Shown one piece after another: positions 44,301-54,600 of a DNA stretch of 64,000 bases. The first letter of the stretch is position 1; every line of letters starts with the position of its first letter. The stretch is from Onchidella celtica (Eukaryota > Mollusca > Gastropoda > Systellommatophora > Onchidiidae): the NCBI GenBank assembly GCA_963931925.1, contig OZ007570.1, forward strand, positions 25,822,471-25,886,470, read 5' to 3'. The notes under the pieces were generated by a model that saw only the letters and a program-made list of their open reading frames with translations, did no database searches and was not told the origin of the DNA. The position numbers and the translations under genes are program-made.

Positions 44301-45820
44301 AGAGTCAACCCGTGGAGTCAGCTGGCATGACAATCATCGAGGACTGCGACCTGGAAGGCGACAACGGTGGAACGACGGAGGACCTTGCCGACCTAGGAAG
44401 CTGGGACCAGAATGAAGGCTACAGAGATGTCCAGTATGGAACGCAACTGACATCGGAACAACGTCAAGAACTCTGCGATGTGGTGAAGAATTACCAGTAC
44501 GTCTTCACCAATCTCCCTGGATGCTGCCAGTTGGGTGAACATCGCATCGACCTGACGACAGAAGTACCAGTTCGTCAACGACCATACCCGGTGCCCTACG
44601 CAATGCGCGACTCATTGAAGGAGGAGCTTAGCACCATGGAACGGCTGGGCATCATTCGAAGGAGCTCATCAGCTTATGCTTCACCTATTGTTGTCGTCAA
44701 GAAGAAGGACGGATCCAACCGAGTCTGCATCGACTACAGGAGGTTAAACAAGATCACAGTATTCGACCCTCATCCGACAGCAGCGCCATTAGAAGTGTTT
44801 CAGAGTCTCTCGAGAGGAAAATTATTCTCTCGGATTGACCTGAGCAAGGGATACTGGCAAGTGAAAGTTCGAGAGCAAGACATTCCCAAGACGGCGTTCG
44901 TCACCATGGGCGAACACTATGAATTCATTCGGATGCCTTTTGGGATGATGAACTCAGGAGCCACGCTGAACAGGATCGTAAAGCCATTGATCCGTGGAAT
45001 GAACAATGTGACAGCATATGTGGACGACCTGCTGATTCATACAGAGACATTCGACGAGCATGTGAAGACTCTCAAGGACTTACTGCAGAGGATGGACCAA
45101 GCTGGATTAACTGCAAGACCATCGAAGTGTCTGATTGGGACGTCTGAAGTAGACTTTGTTGGACACTTAGTGGGAGAAGGTATGATTGGCCTGTTAGAAG
45201 AGAATGTATGTAAGGTACGAGACGCACCCAGACCCACCACTAAGAAGGAAGTGAAAGCATTCTTAGGATTAGTGGGATATTACCATGAATTTATTCCTAA
45301 CTTTTCAGCGATTGCATCACCATTGTCTGATTTACTTAGAAAGGGTCAGCCCAATATAGTTCAGTGGGATGAAACGCAGGAGAAAGCGTACACCTCTTTG
45401 AAGAATGTCATTAACTCCAAACCCGTGTTATGTTTGCCAGATTTTTCCAAAGAGTTTGTCTTAGCAACTGATGCATCAGATCGCGGATTAGGCGCTAGTC
45501 TTATGCAGGAACATGAGGGAAAGTTGTACCCTGTGGCATATGCTAGTCGTAAGCTATTGCCTCGTGAGACAAAATATTCAGTCTCAGAGCGCGAATGTTT
45601 AGCTATTGTTTGGGCTGTAAAAAAGTTTACTTTGTATTTGTATGGAAAGGAGTTTGTGCTCCAAACTGACCATCGGTCATTAGAGTTTTTGAACTCTGCC
45701 AAGTTTGACAGTCCAAAGTTATTACGATGGAGTTTATTTTTACAGTCTTATCGATTCAGGATTCACTACGTAAAAGGCAGAGAAAATGTCTGTGCCGATT
45801 TCCTGAGCAGGGTATTTTAA
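41306..45820 (+). CDS. gag-pol: Gag-Pol polyprotein, family C (integrase before RT), intact
   Basis: 1504 residues; ATG at 41306 only about 90 bases after the primer site, so the leader is far shorter than in A or B. Approximate domains: Glu/Lys/Arg/Gln coiled coil with EKEAERQ repeats 30-80; capsid-like 100-270; two CCHC knuckles (CHRCQRPGHKATEC, CYLCGKPGHVRRMC) near 292 and 316; protease RDTGC near 416; integrase zinc finger from 601 (HDSIVGGH...CRSCDICQR); DDE residues near 670, 730 and 767; GPY module (QWKGPYKVVSV) near 906; reverse transcriptase with VKKKDGSNRVCIDY and YVDD near 1238; RNase H from 1388 (ATDASDRG). All key residues are present and the frame is unbroken. G+C content is visibly higher than in A, B and the flanks. 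It lacks env. Confidence 0.95.
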   Translation: MSEVIGRLSQEADAMELNGQERRDYLREGLERERQLEAQRQEKEAERQAHEKEAERQEKEAERQLEREKMNHELEIERMRQQRGGNDSAQKTDDHASSKRPKLPAFQDKKDDLDSWLLRFERFAETAEWPRSTWTTSLSALLTGRALECFCRLPIDEAKDYDKVKEALQKRYNLSEDGYRLMFRQGKPEDGEDVGMFLTRIKTYLERWIKLSKTEETYEGVRDLFVREQFMDACPPDLATHVRERKPKTLQDIADSAEAYLVARNRTLSGSARLQSRPVRQRPNGDRSPQVCHRCQRPGHKATECRAKLNDKGELKCYLCGKPGHVRRMCPAQKDMGRGKPNKAAAAVVIAADESSRQDATTADTSINVQAVMKDGKLQLAVPVTCGGCSDGRTVKKLKLPVMKGLIGNRAVDVLRDTGCEGVVVWRALVDDGQLTGGKKLIARIDNSLLAAEEAVIDVKTPYLTGKVTALCLPETICDLVVGNVDGAKDPYDPDTEVMVGAVTTRAQEKRKDRSTSLKVPRAERHAGVDREELIRLQEEDEVIRKLEQKKIPTNRGNKSVHFEKHGGVLYRIYKDLRQATVIRQVVLPEKLREYVLSVAHDSIVGGHLGVKKTKDRVMSNFYWLGIEGDVARYCRSCDICQRTVNKGATPKVHLQSMPVVDVPFRRVAVDLVGPIDPPSEGGHRYILVYIDYATRYPEATPLKKIDAETVAEALVNIYSRLGVPEEILSDQGTQFMSDVMKETNRLLGIRQSTTTVYHPMCNGLVERFNGTLKKTLRRLCAEQPKQWHRYINPLLFAYREVPQESTKFAPFELLYGRTVRGPMHILRQLWTKDVEEPETKTSYQYVMELRERLEDTWKLATEELSKAQGRQKTYYDRKARERKFRPGDEVLVLLPTNTNKLLVQWKGPYKVVSVVGVNDYRVKMGAKEKTLHANLLKRYIPRTSKAAAVAMEPRPIVTEMCGMDNSRRDTTPEHVNAIKDGGGDSAETVLAEDDMMDKSQPVESAGMTIIEDCDLEGDNGGTTEDLADLGSWDQNEGYRDVQYGTQLTSEQRQELCDVVKNYQYVFTNLPGCCQLGEHRIDLTTEVPVRQRPYPVPYAMRDSLKEELSTMERLGIIRRSSSAYASPIVVVKKKDGSNRVCIDYRRLNKITVFDPHPTAAPLEVFQSLSRGKLFSRIDLSKGYWQVKVREQDIPKTAFVTMGEHYEFIRMPFGMMNSGATLNRIVKPLIRGMNNVTAYVDDLLIHTETFDEHVKTLKDLLQRMDQAGLTARPSKCLIGTSEVDFVGHLVGEGMIGLLEENVCKVRDAPRPTTKKEVKAFLGLVGYYHEFIPNFSAIASPLSDLLRKGQPNIVQWDETQEKAYTSLKNVINSKPVLCLPDFSKEFVLATDASDRGLGASLMQEHEGKLYPVAYASRKLLPRETKYSVSERECLAIVWAVKKFTLYLYGKEFVLQTDHRSLEFLNSAKFDSPKLLRWSLFLQSYRFRIHYVKGRENVCADFLSRVF

Positions 45821-46580
45821 AGTAGTACACTATCAGTGAAATGCATTGTAACCCATACTTTTGCCTACTAGATGAATTTCTAGGACGGCAGTATTGTACT
45901 GTAATTGGGGACATAGTTCATCTGTGACTGAATATTGAATTGATGTCTGATAGAGAGTCATGATGTGTTAGTCACATTTTGATTTTATGCTATGTCATAT
46001 TAGTTACCAATGGAACTTGGTGTAATTTTTGGAAAATGTAACCCAAATGGGGACTGCGAGCAAGCAATGTTTGTGTTATATTCCAATGTTGTAACTTGTT
46101 TTGACCTAATATGATGAAGAAAGACCCTAATCAGTGGTCGGTATGTATTGGTATTTTTGCCATTGTACGTATGAGTCATACATTTTGGAGATAACCATGT
46201 TATGTACAACAAGTTATATGCTATGATTCGTGCACGAAGCATTGTGTAAACGATGGGCCATCGTTTCACCTTATATGATTTGTAATAATATCATTGACCA
46301 TTGTTTCACCACAGTGGTGGCGTTGTGTTATTTTGACCAGCAGGCCTACTATTGGGAAGCAATGACGGTATTGTATTAGTTATGGTATTAGTGATGCAAA
46401 GTACACTGCATTGTATTGTATTTGTGATGACATTCGGGAAGACACTGAAATTGTTATTAATTGTAATAGAATTAGCAACTACCTTTGTGAGATTGGGAGT
46501 GCTATAAGATTATTTCACGATAGTGCAGACGCTGTATAATGTTTTTGGAGTTGAAAGATATTCAACTAAAATTGGGGAGT
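45821..46580 (+). other. 3' untranslated region of C
   Basis: About 760 bases with no open frame of note. It ends with AAAATTGGGGAGT, a weak polypurine tract, before the LTR start TGTGTAGC. Confidence 0.65.
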
Positions 46581-47153
46581 TGTGTAGCATCTGCGGGCTA
46601 CCCCTTGCTCTCCCCCGGTTTTGTTGTTGTGCTGGTGGCTGAGCATGTGTCCACTACTTTTTTGTGACCTTCTTTTCTAGTGAGTAGTTTTTTTCCTCGC
46701 TCGCTTGTTGTCAGGTGTTTTGACTCGTTCAGTAAATATTAGTATGTTCCCGAATATTCGATAACACTGTGGAGAAGGGTGTTTACGCCAGATTTGGCCT
46801 TGAGTGATGTAACCTGATGACGTATTGATGCGTGATTGGTTGGTTTGTGCGAGGGCAAAGGTAACGTTTATTTCGGGAACTTTCTGTAGGAATGTTTATA
46901 TATATAGACCTGTGTGAGTGGTTGGTCGGTAAGTGAGTTTCCTTTTGTGTGGCGTAGATATTTAGTTTCGCTTGTGTCTTCCTAGTAATTTATTGTTCAC
47001 TATACAGTTATTAAACTTTAGTATTATTTAATCTATCGTCGGATCTCGTGTTTATTTATTTTACAGCTGTAATAGTTTCGTTTTCTAAAGGGTTGTAGTT
47101 AGATCATCTAACTCCCCCCTACTATAACGTGCTAGAACAACCTCAGCTTTTAC
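46581..47153 (+). mobile_element. 3' LTR of family C
   Basis: Starts TGTGTAGCATCTG after the polypurine tract. The right border is at CCTCAGCT(TTTAC); compared with the 5' copy (CCTCAGCTGTTACA) the last few bases differ, so the exact end is uncertain by about 5 bases. It is followed by CT-rich microsatellite, the same kind of DNA that precedes the gap on the left. Confidence 0.85.
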
Positions 47154-48670
47154 TCTCTCTTTCTCTCTCACTCTCTCCCCCTCTCTCTCTCCCTCTGTTC
47201 AACCCCCATCCACCATTTTCTCTCAGAAAACCACCAAGACATCAATAATCTATTACACAGGTCATTACTCTGACTTTCACACATCCAAGAAAGATGTTGT
47301 CCCATAATTCACCTCAGCAATGCAAAGACCAGTGAGAACGATGAAACATCCACATTACGCCAGTGTTTCCTCAACAGATAGACCATTGGGATGTTGTTCA
47401 CAGCTTTGAGATTACCATGGCAACCGTACGCTTTGTATCATACTGAACTGAAAGATCCTTCAAAAGTCTCACACATGGATAGCAGTGTATGCATTTTGCC
47501 TCTGGATATCTGATCAAACAAACTAATCAGGAAATAGTAGACAAGTCCCAGAACAATGTTAATAGTGAGGACAAAAGAAAGTATTTCCCGAATGTTACAG
47601 TGCTGTTTCCTCTGAAATGTACTGTTTCCGTACTGATGCATACTGTTTCCATTGAATTATGCCCGGCATTTTTGTCAGTGCGAAAAACTTCGTTGTGAAA
47701 TTTGGATATTTGTGTTAAACCGAGAACTTCATGCCTGATAATGGATAATGCAAACTGAATTCATAGAATGGAGACTTCTATTGCAGCACACCGTAGGCCT
47801 ACAATGTTATAGAGAATTGCATTGTTAAAGGTGGTGTTTCTTTCCCCTGTAAGCAGTGACGTCAACACAGTATGGACAAGGCTGCAGTATCCCCACATTC
47901 TTCAATTTCCGCGGTTTCGACAGTTTTTGTAGATGTGATAGTCAGGTAAGACAAGGCACAATCTTTTGCTGGTTATCGCATACACGACAGTATTATAATA
48001 TTGCGTACTGTCTGTGCCCCCCCCCCCCAAAGTCTTGTTTGCCGGAAATAATATATTGGATCCACTTCAAGGTTTGCAAGGGAGTGCAAAACGAAGAGTC
48101 GGAAACCAAATTCTGCTAAGTGCCAAGCTCATGATTTGGAGAAAAATAAAGGCTAATGTGACTTTTGTTTGTAATAACTTTTTTTCTTAAAACTGTTAGA
48201 GGTAGGCGCCTTCCAAGCATTTTGAAGTCGAAGGGCAATTGTATCATTTAAAATTCGAACCGGTTTATGCATAATGTCGCTTTGGCGATGTTATCTGAGA
48301 ATTGTATGGACTGGAGTTACACATAAAAAGCGATAACCTGAAACAATAAATAGATGGAATATATTTTTCTTATAAAATTGAAAATGCAGATTTTAAATAA
48401 ACATGACAAGCGTGAAATCACCCCTTCACCCAAACCCCATTATTTTCCTTCAGTTTTTTTTTTTAATTGCACAGAGCTGTTAATGGAAATACAGGTGAGA
48501 ATGAATATTAAAACTCAACAAGCGGACTTGACCTAGCCGGCAATTTGTTATGTTATGTTATTATTATATTTTATATATTATATTACTATGTTGGAATAGC
48601 TAAAGATCATCAGCTGTTCCTGCGTTTATTCATTACACATACCACAATACATCGTTTTTATCTATCCAGA
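47154..48670. other. Region between element C and the P450 gene
   Basis: Begins with CT microsatellite (to about 47200), then non-coding DNA. A TATA-like TTTTATATATTATA near 48570 lies about 90 bases before the P450 start codon and could be its promoter, but nothing else supports this. Confidence 0.4.
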
Positions 48671-48903
48671 ATGGCAGAGAAAGCAAAGTTACTGAGCAAC
48701 TACTCACAGATGGAATCTGTGGTGATGGTATCTGTAGTTGTTACTCTTGTGGTTGCAACAATGCTGGTGTTGACTGTTAGACCACATTTGATTCCACCCG
48801 GTCCAAGAACGCTGCCCTGGCTAGGAAATCTGTATCTCTTGCAAAGACAAGACCTGAGATCTTTGGCGGCCAAATTACGAGAAACATACGGCGATATCTA
48901 TAG
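48671..48903 (+). CDS. P450 exon 1
   Basis: ATG in CCAGAATGG; membrane anchor, PPGP hinge, ending GDIY plus two bases of the next codon. Donor TAG|GTAAGT. Confidence 0.88.
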
Positions 48904-49163
48904 GTAAGTCGTCACCTTCAAGAAGTAAGAATAAATCACCCAGAACATCAGGATATATGGCGAAACTTGAAGCATTTCTAAAAATATCACAGAAGTGATA
49001 AAGTTAACTTGGACCCAATTTGTTGTCAATACTCATGGTCCTTGTTGCTGTGTTCATATGATGTATAATTTCATCCGACTCTCTCTCTCTCTCTCTCTCT
49101 CTGTCTGCCTGTCTGTCTGTGTGTGTGTCTGTCTGTCTGTGTGTGTCTGTTTGTGTGTGTGTG

Positions 49164-49234
<71 letters not shown>

Positions 49235-51214
49235 ACTCACTCTCTGTCTCTCTCACTCACTCTCTCTTTCACACCATAATGAAGAAATCGAAGTAAGAAT
49301 GTTGTAGTTTGACACATCAGTTGCATTGAACACCAGTGAATTATATAAATTTTTAAAATTGAATAAACTAAAAAAGAAAGAAAGAACGATGCTCATGTGA
49401 CATTTATGACAATTTAACTCAGCTTTCTTTCACTTGAAATGTGTTGGTCACACTTATAAATTTGTCAACTATGCAATCCACGGTGACTGGACATGATGTC
49501 TACTGAAATTGCTTTGGGTTTATAAGTAATGAGAATCAGTGACAATGACACGCTTTTTAGGTCTACTTTGCAGTTTGAACTGCCATAAAATTAAGTCGTG
49601 CAAGTTTTAACTTTACAAAAATCACACGGAAGCAAAATTTTACGGCCCATGCTGCACTGAATCAAGTCTGTTTTCCCCAAGTTTTGTGGATCACAGAGTT
49701 AAGCGGGACCAGGCGCACTAGTGACGTGGAAGCAAGTCTGTCTCGCTCGTTGATTCAGAGGAAGTTCAAGTGTGAGGCAAGACCGACGCAAAACGGGCTT
49801 GGCTCAGTGTGCAACAAGCATTCGGCTAACGCACACATGCCACTTGCTGTCGTATCTCAGTTTCGTGTTTCCGTTGACTCTGTAATGAACCTGAATGTCG
49901 CAAAATAATGTACTCATCTCCATTCGTTAGTCTGGGTTTCAAACAATTCAAACGTTACAGCAACACAATAATGTCGCATGTCTCAATCCTTGTCCTTGTT
50001 TGTTCTATCTCCATTTTCTGAAAAAACTGGAGATCTTTTAGTATGTAGAATAGGTAAAACAAATGCACACTCTGACACTTGTTTAAAATGGGTTGTGGCA
50101 CTTATCAAGCTGTTTCACAGTCCCAAATTATTCCCATTCCTGATCATATTAATAATGGGGGCCACAAACATTTAACAACGAATTTCTCAGTTGTGCAAAA
50201 AAGTGGAGCTGGAACAAACAAGAACTGAGATCGCGATTTGTGTACCTACGCCTAATTAATGCCTGTTTTGTTTCCACCCACAGCGTGTACATTTGGAGGC
50301 AGCCAGTCATTGTGGTTAGCGGTCTGCCTTTGATCAAGGAAGTGTTCCTTGGGCATGGTGGCAATTTCTGTCACAGACCAGACAGGATAGGCAGGTATTT
50401 CTCTGATGGCAATTCAGGTAAGGCTAATTAGTTTCTCTTGAATGACTTTTAGAATTTTTTTTTTTCTTTCAGAATTTACTATTTTACTATGTAGTTTTGT
50501 CATTATATCTCTCAGGTCTGTGTCACGTTTAATAGTAGGTCAGTAAAATCAGTTGTTCTTTTAAGTGCCAGTGCATAGACATCGAGAAATTCATAACAAC
50601 AAAAAAGGAAATGGGCTGGCCATATCGGAAGAATCATAGATTGTAGATGGACAAGGTGTTACGCTGAATGAAAGACTTGAAAAGGGAAAGATAACAAGAT
50701 GACGCCCCGAGCGACTATAGGGAGCTGATAATTGTGCAGACAGGTAGGCGAGCATGGATACGACGGACGGCAAACAGAGAGTAATGGAGATCATTGGCGT
50801 AGGCTTACATCCTACAGTGGACGGACAATGCCTGATTAGAAATAATGTAAAAAGATGGACAAATGAATGTACGTTTCAAAGACTACCACTAGGCTTTCAT
50901 TTACATATTATTAGCTATTCTTTCAATGAATTACCCAGGTATCATGAACGCGAATGATTCCATGTGGAAAACACAGCGTCGCTTCATTCTTGACACCTTA
51001 CGAGAATTCAACTGGGGACATAACTCCATCGAGTGCAAAATTGTCCTGGAAATGATTCGACTAACAAGTTCATTGATTGACCTCGACGAAGTACCTTTTG
51101 ACCCCACGGACGTCCTGACGTCCACAGTGGCTAATGTCATGCTGAATGTTCTTTTAGGAAAGAGATTGCACGGGGATGGTCCGGAAATGATACTTGTAAT
51201 GAAAAGGTATGTCC

Positions 51215-51265
<51 letters not shown>

Positions 51266-51287
51266 AATCTATCTATCTATCTATCTT

Positions 51288-51351
<64 letters not shown>

Positions 51352-51407
51352 GCTATCTATCTATCTATTTATCTGTCTATCGATTCTATTTATCAATCTA
51401 TCTATCA

Positions 51408-51472
<65 letters not shown>

Positions 51473-51606
51473 ATATCTATCTATCTATCTATCTATATGT
51501 CTGTCTGTATGTCTGTCTGCCTGTCTGCCAGCCTCTCGCTCTCTCTCTTTCTCTCTCTCAGACTCTTTCTCACTCTCTCTGTCATTCCCTCTCTCCACCC
51601 TCACTG

Positions 51607-51663
<57 letters not shown>

Positions 51664-54600
51664 ATCTTTCTCTTTCTCTCTGTCCTTCTCTTTCTCTCTC
51701 TCAACTACTTTTCATTACCCTCTGAAAAGCGTAACGTCTAGGATGAGCTATTCTTCTATGTAATTTAGTTTTTGAAGAAATTTTATAATGCAACCCATGA
51801 ACTGATCCCTATAATGGGACTCATTCCGTTCTTCCCATTCAGCCTACAGACTGACACCATGGCCTCTGGCAGAAATGCATTTCTCAAACCTTTGTCACTG
51901 GTGACTGATTTACTGTTCGAGAACCCATTTAAGGTAAGTGTAGCGGGTTTAGTGGTACATGTATAGCTATCTAAGTGCTTGTTTGTTCTATCTCCATGTT
52001 CTGAAAACAACTGGAGATCTTTTAGTACGAAGAAATGGTATAACAAAACATAATATAAAACTCGTTCTAAATGCGTGGTGGCTCTTATCAATCGGTTCAC
52101 AGTTCCGATTTAATCCAACTCGTTATCATAATACTAAAGCCGCAAATGTTTAATACTGAATTTCTCAGTTATACAAAGATTGGACTCGGAGCAGAGAAGA
52201 GCTAAGGTCTGGATATATACATGTACAACCTTAGCACAGAAAATTAACTTTCTTTTGCTTGCTTAAGTTATCCCTGCGATTAAAAAAAGGATTCTAACTT
52301 CAGAAGTCCGTGTGCCTGCTTAAAGGACAGTTTTAATAACGTTGTTAAACCCACGGAATGGTTTATGCAAAATAAGAGGGCAAGTAAAAAGTTTTCTACG
52401 TAACGTTTCTGGGTGCAAATCGTAATATTTTTCTTTTTGTAGGGATGGGGGGAATCAATTACATTAGCATGGGTGATAATTATGTAGGGCACCTCTTCAT
52501 TTGCATAAATGTCTAACAGGACGTTTTGTCGGCACCGGGTGCAATGTTGTCATCATTATTCCTGCTGTAATTAATTGTTGTTATTTTTCGAAATTTTAGC
52601 ATTGTTACTTTCGTCTGTCACCTCATTCAAAGGGCCAGTCCACGATCCCACCCATGGTCAGTGTATCACATATCCTGTAACGCTAATATTCTTTCATTTA
52701 TCATTGCTTTCAGTTTCATCAGCTGGGTGGGAATGGTGAAGACTTGAAATCGTTTGTACGCCGTCAAATCAGAGAACGACTGGAACATTTTACTGGAGAT
52801 CTCACCTGCTTTGCTGACGTGTACCTTCAGAGAATGTGCCTGGAATCAGATAATGGAGAACACTCTAAATTTGATGGTAAATGTCTTGACAGGTAGTGGA
52901 AGTCATAGCGCAGGGGTGGCCAAACCGCGGCTCGCGAGCCACATGAGGCTTTTTGACCTTCAATATGCCGTTCGTGGAATTTTGTTGGCTGAGATCTTTT
53001 AATCTGAAAACATTTGGTATATAATATATGTGTACTTTGTGATTACTGAAACTGATACAAATTAACAGTTTTAAAAAAACTGCATATATTGTTATGAGTA
53101 CATAATATTATTATTCTTGCATACACGTATTTCTTAGTATTTAAGTAAAGTTTTTGTGTATGCAACAATAAAAGCGAGGGTATAAATTTTGTTGATATCT
53201 TGCGGCTCTCGAACATCTGAAGTTTATCGTATGTGGCTCTTACATTAAGCAAGTTTGGCCACCCCGTCAAAGAGTCTGTAATAAGTTTTAGGTGCGTGGC
53301 TACACTTTCGTTATGTATAAGACCAGGGCCGGATCAAGACCTTTAAAGGCCTTGAGCACTTAAAAGATGTTGATGCCCCCATATAGTGGACATGTAATTC
53401 AGAATGAAACAAACATAAACCATTGAATATTCAAATAAAGGCAAGTCTTTAATGTTTTAATTTGTTGTCGGGGCGCCATTTTGTGGACCCTGGTTCAGCT
53501 GCACTGTTGCAGTTTTTGCATCATGTGATCCATGGTAAATCCGGCAATTAAACATTTCTGTGATGCGACCCCTCCTTCTCCCCCCCCCCCCTCCCAACTT
53601 TCCTTGAGGCCCTAACCACGTACTTATTTCGCTCAATGGTTGATCCAGCCCTGTATAAGACTTGTGTAAGGAGAAAAAAAAAACAATTATTAACTTACCT
53701 AATAGATTTCAAGTAAAACCGTAAACTGTATTGAGTAATGAGTCAAATCTGTTTAGCCTCGGTTTTACGGACTATTCAGTTAAATACGGACTTCCCGCAC
53801 GGATGAGACTGAACAAGTCTATCTTAGCTTGGTGTTAACTGAAAGGGCGTTCAAGTGTGAATCAGAACCGACGCAAAACCGACTAGACTCAACGCGTCAT
53901 TAGCCCTAACAGCAGTGTAAGAGGACAGAGAACTTGATGAATAATTTATACCTAGGTAAATTTTTGTGGATACGTGAGCGAACAAACAACTTGATGGATT
54001 CATGCGTAGATGACCGGTTGACAACGGACGGGCGAATGCTCCCTCAATTGTGCCTATCAGATTAGTTCTGGGGAGGAGGAGGAGCAGAAATCTCTATGAG
54101 GGGGAGACAACCGGGGAAAAATTAAAAACACTAACAGTTTTGTAACAGTTGCTTCCCTTGGAATAACCCATACACCCTTCCCAATGCCGTCAACTGTTTC
54201 ATTAAATTTTAATTTCAAATCAATTTTTTTCACAGCTGAGAACTTGACCCAGATTCTGACGGAGTTACTGTATGCCGGATGTAAATCGACAACACTGACA
54301 CTACACTGGTTGTTGATCCATCTGTCTCACCATCAGCAGGAACAAGACATGGTACACGAAGAAATGGATGCAGTTTTAGGTAAGGGCAGTAATTTAGGTG
54401 TCATGTCCTTGCTGAGCCATGCTTTGCGCTGATTCACCTTTCACCAATAGCTATGTTTACAGTATACAGACCTCAAGGCTTCAACGGTCAAAATATGGCA
54501 AACAAGAAAAAAGAAAAAGTTGTATGTAGCAAAGCCGCGAGTGAGAAATAATACAGAACCAATACAATAAGACGGAAATGAAAAAGTAAGACAAATCAAG

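Noticed and set aside
45821..46580. Envelope gene downstream of pol in C (and the equivalent regions 5104-5460, 16166-16846, 22745-23426, 29689-30043)
   Set aside because: No frame long enough and no signal peptide or membrane segment; the elements are env-less.
48569..48582. P450 TATA box
   Set aside because: The region is generally AT-rich and no transcription start evidence exists, so it is mentioned only within the intergenic entry.
49054..49307. Ser/Leu or Arg/Glu frames over CT runs (also 51497-51763 and 58029-58504)
   Set aside because: Pure products of dinucleotide repeats being open in several frames on both strands; no start context or similarity.
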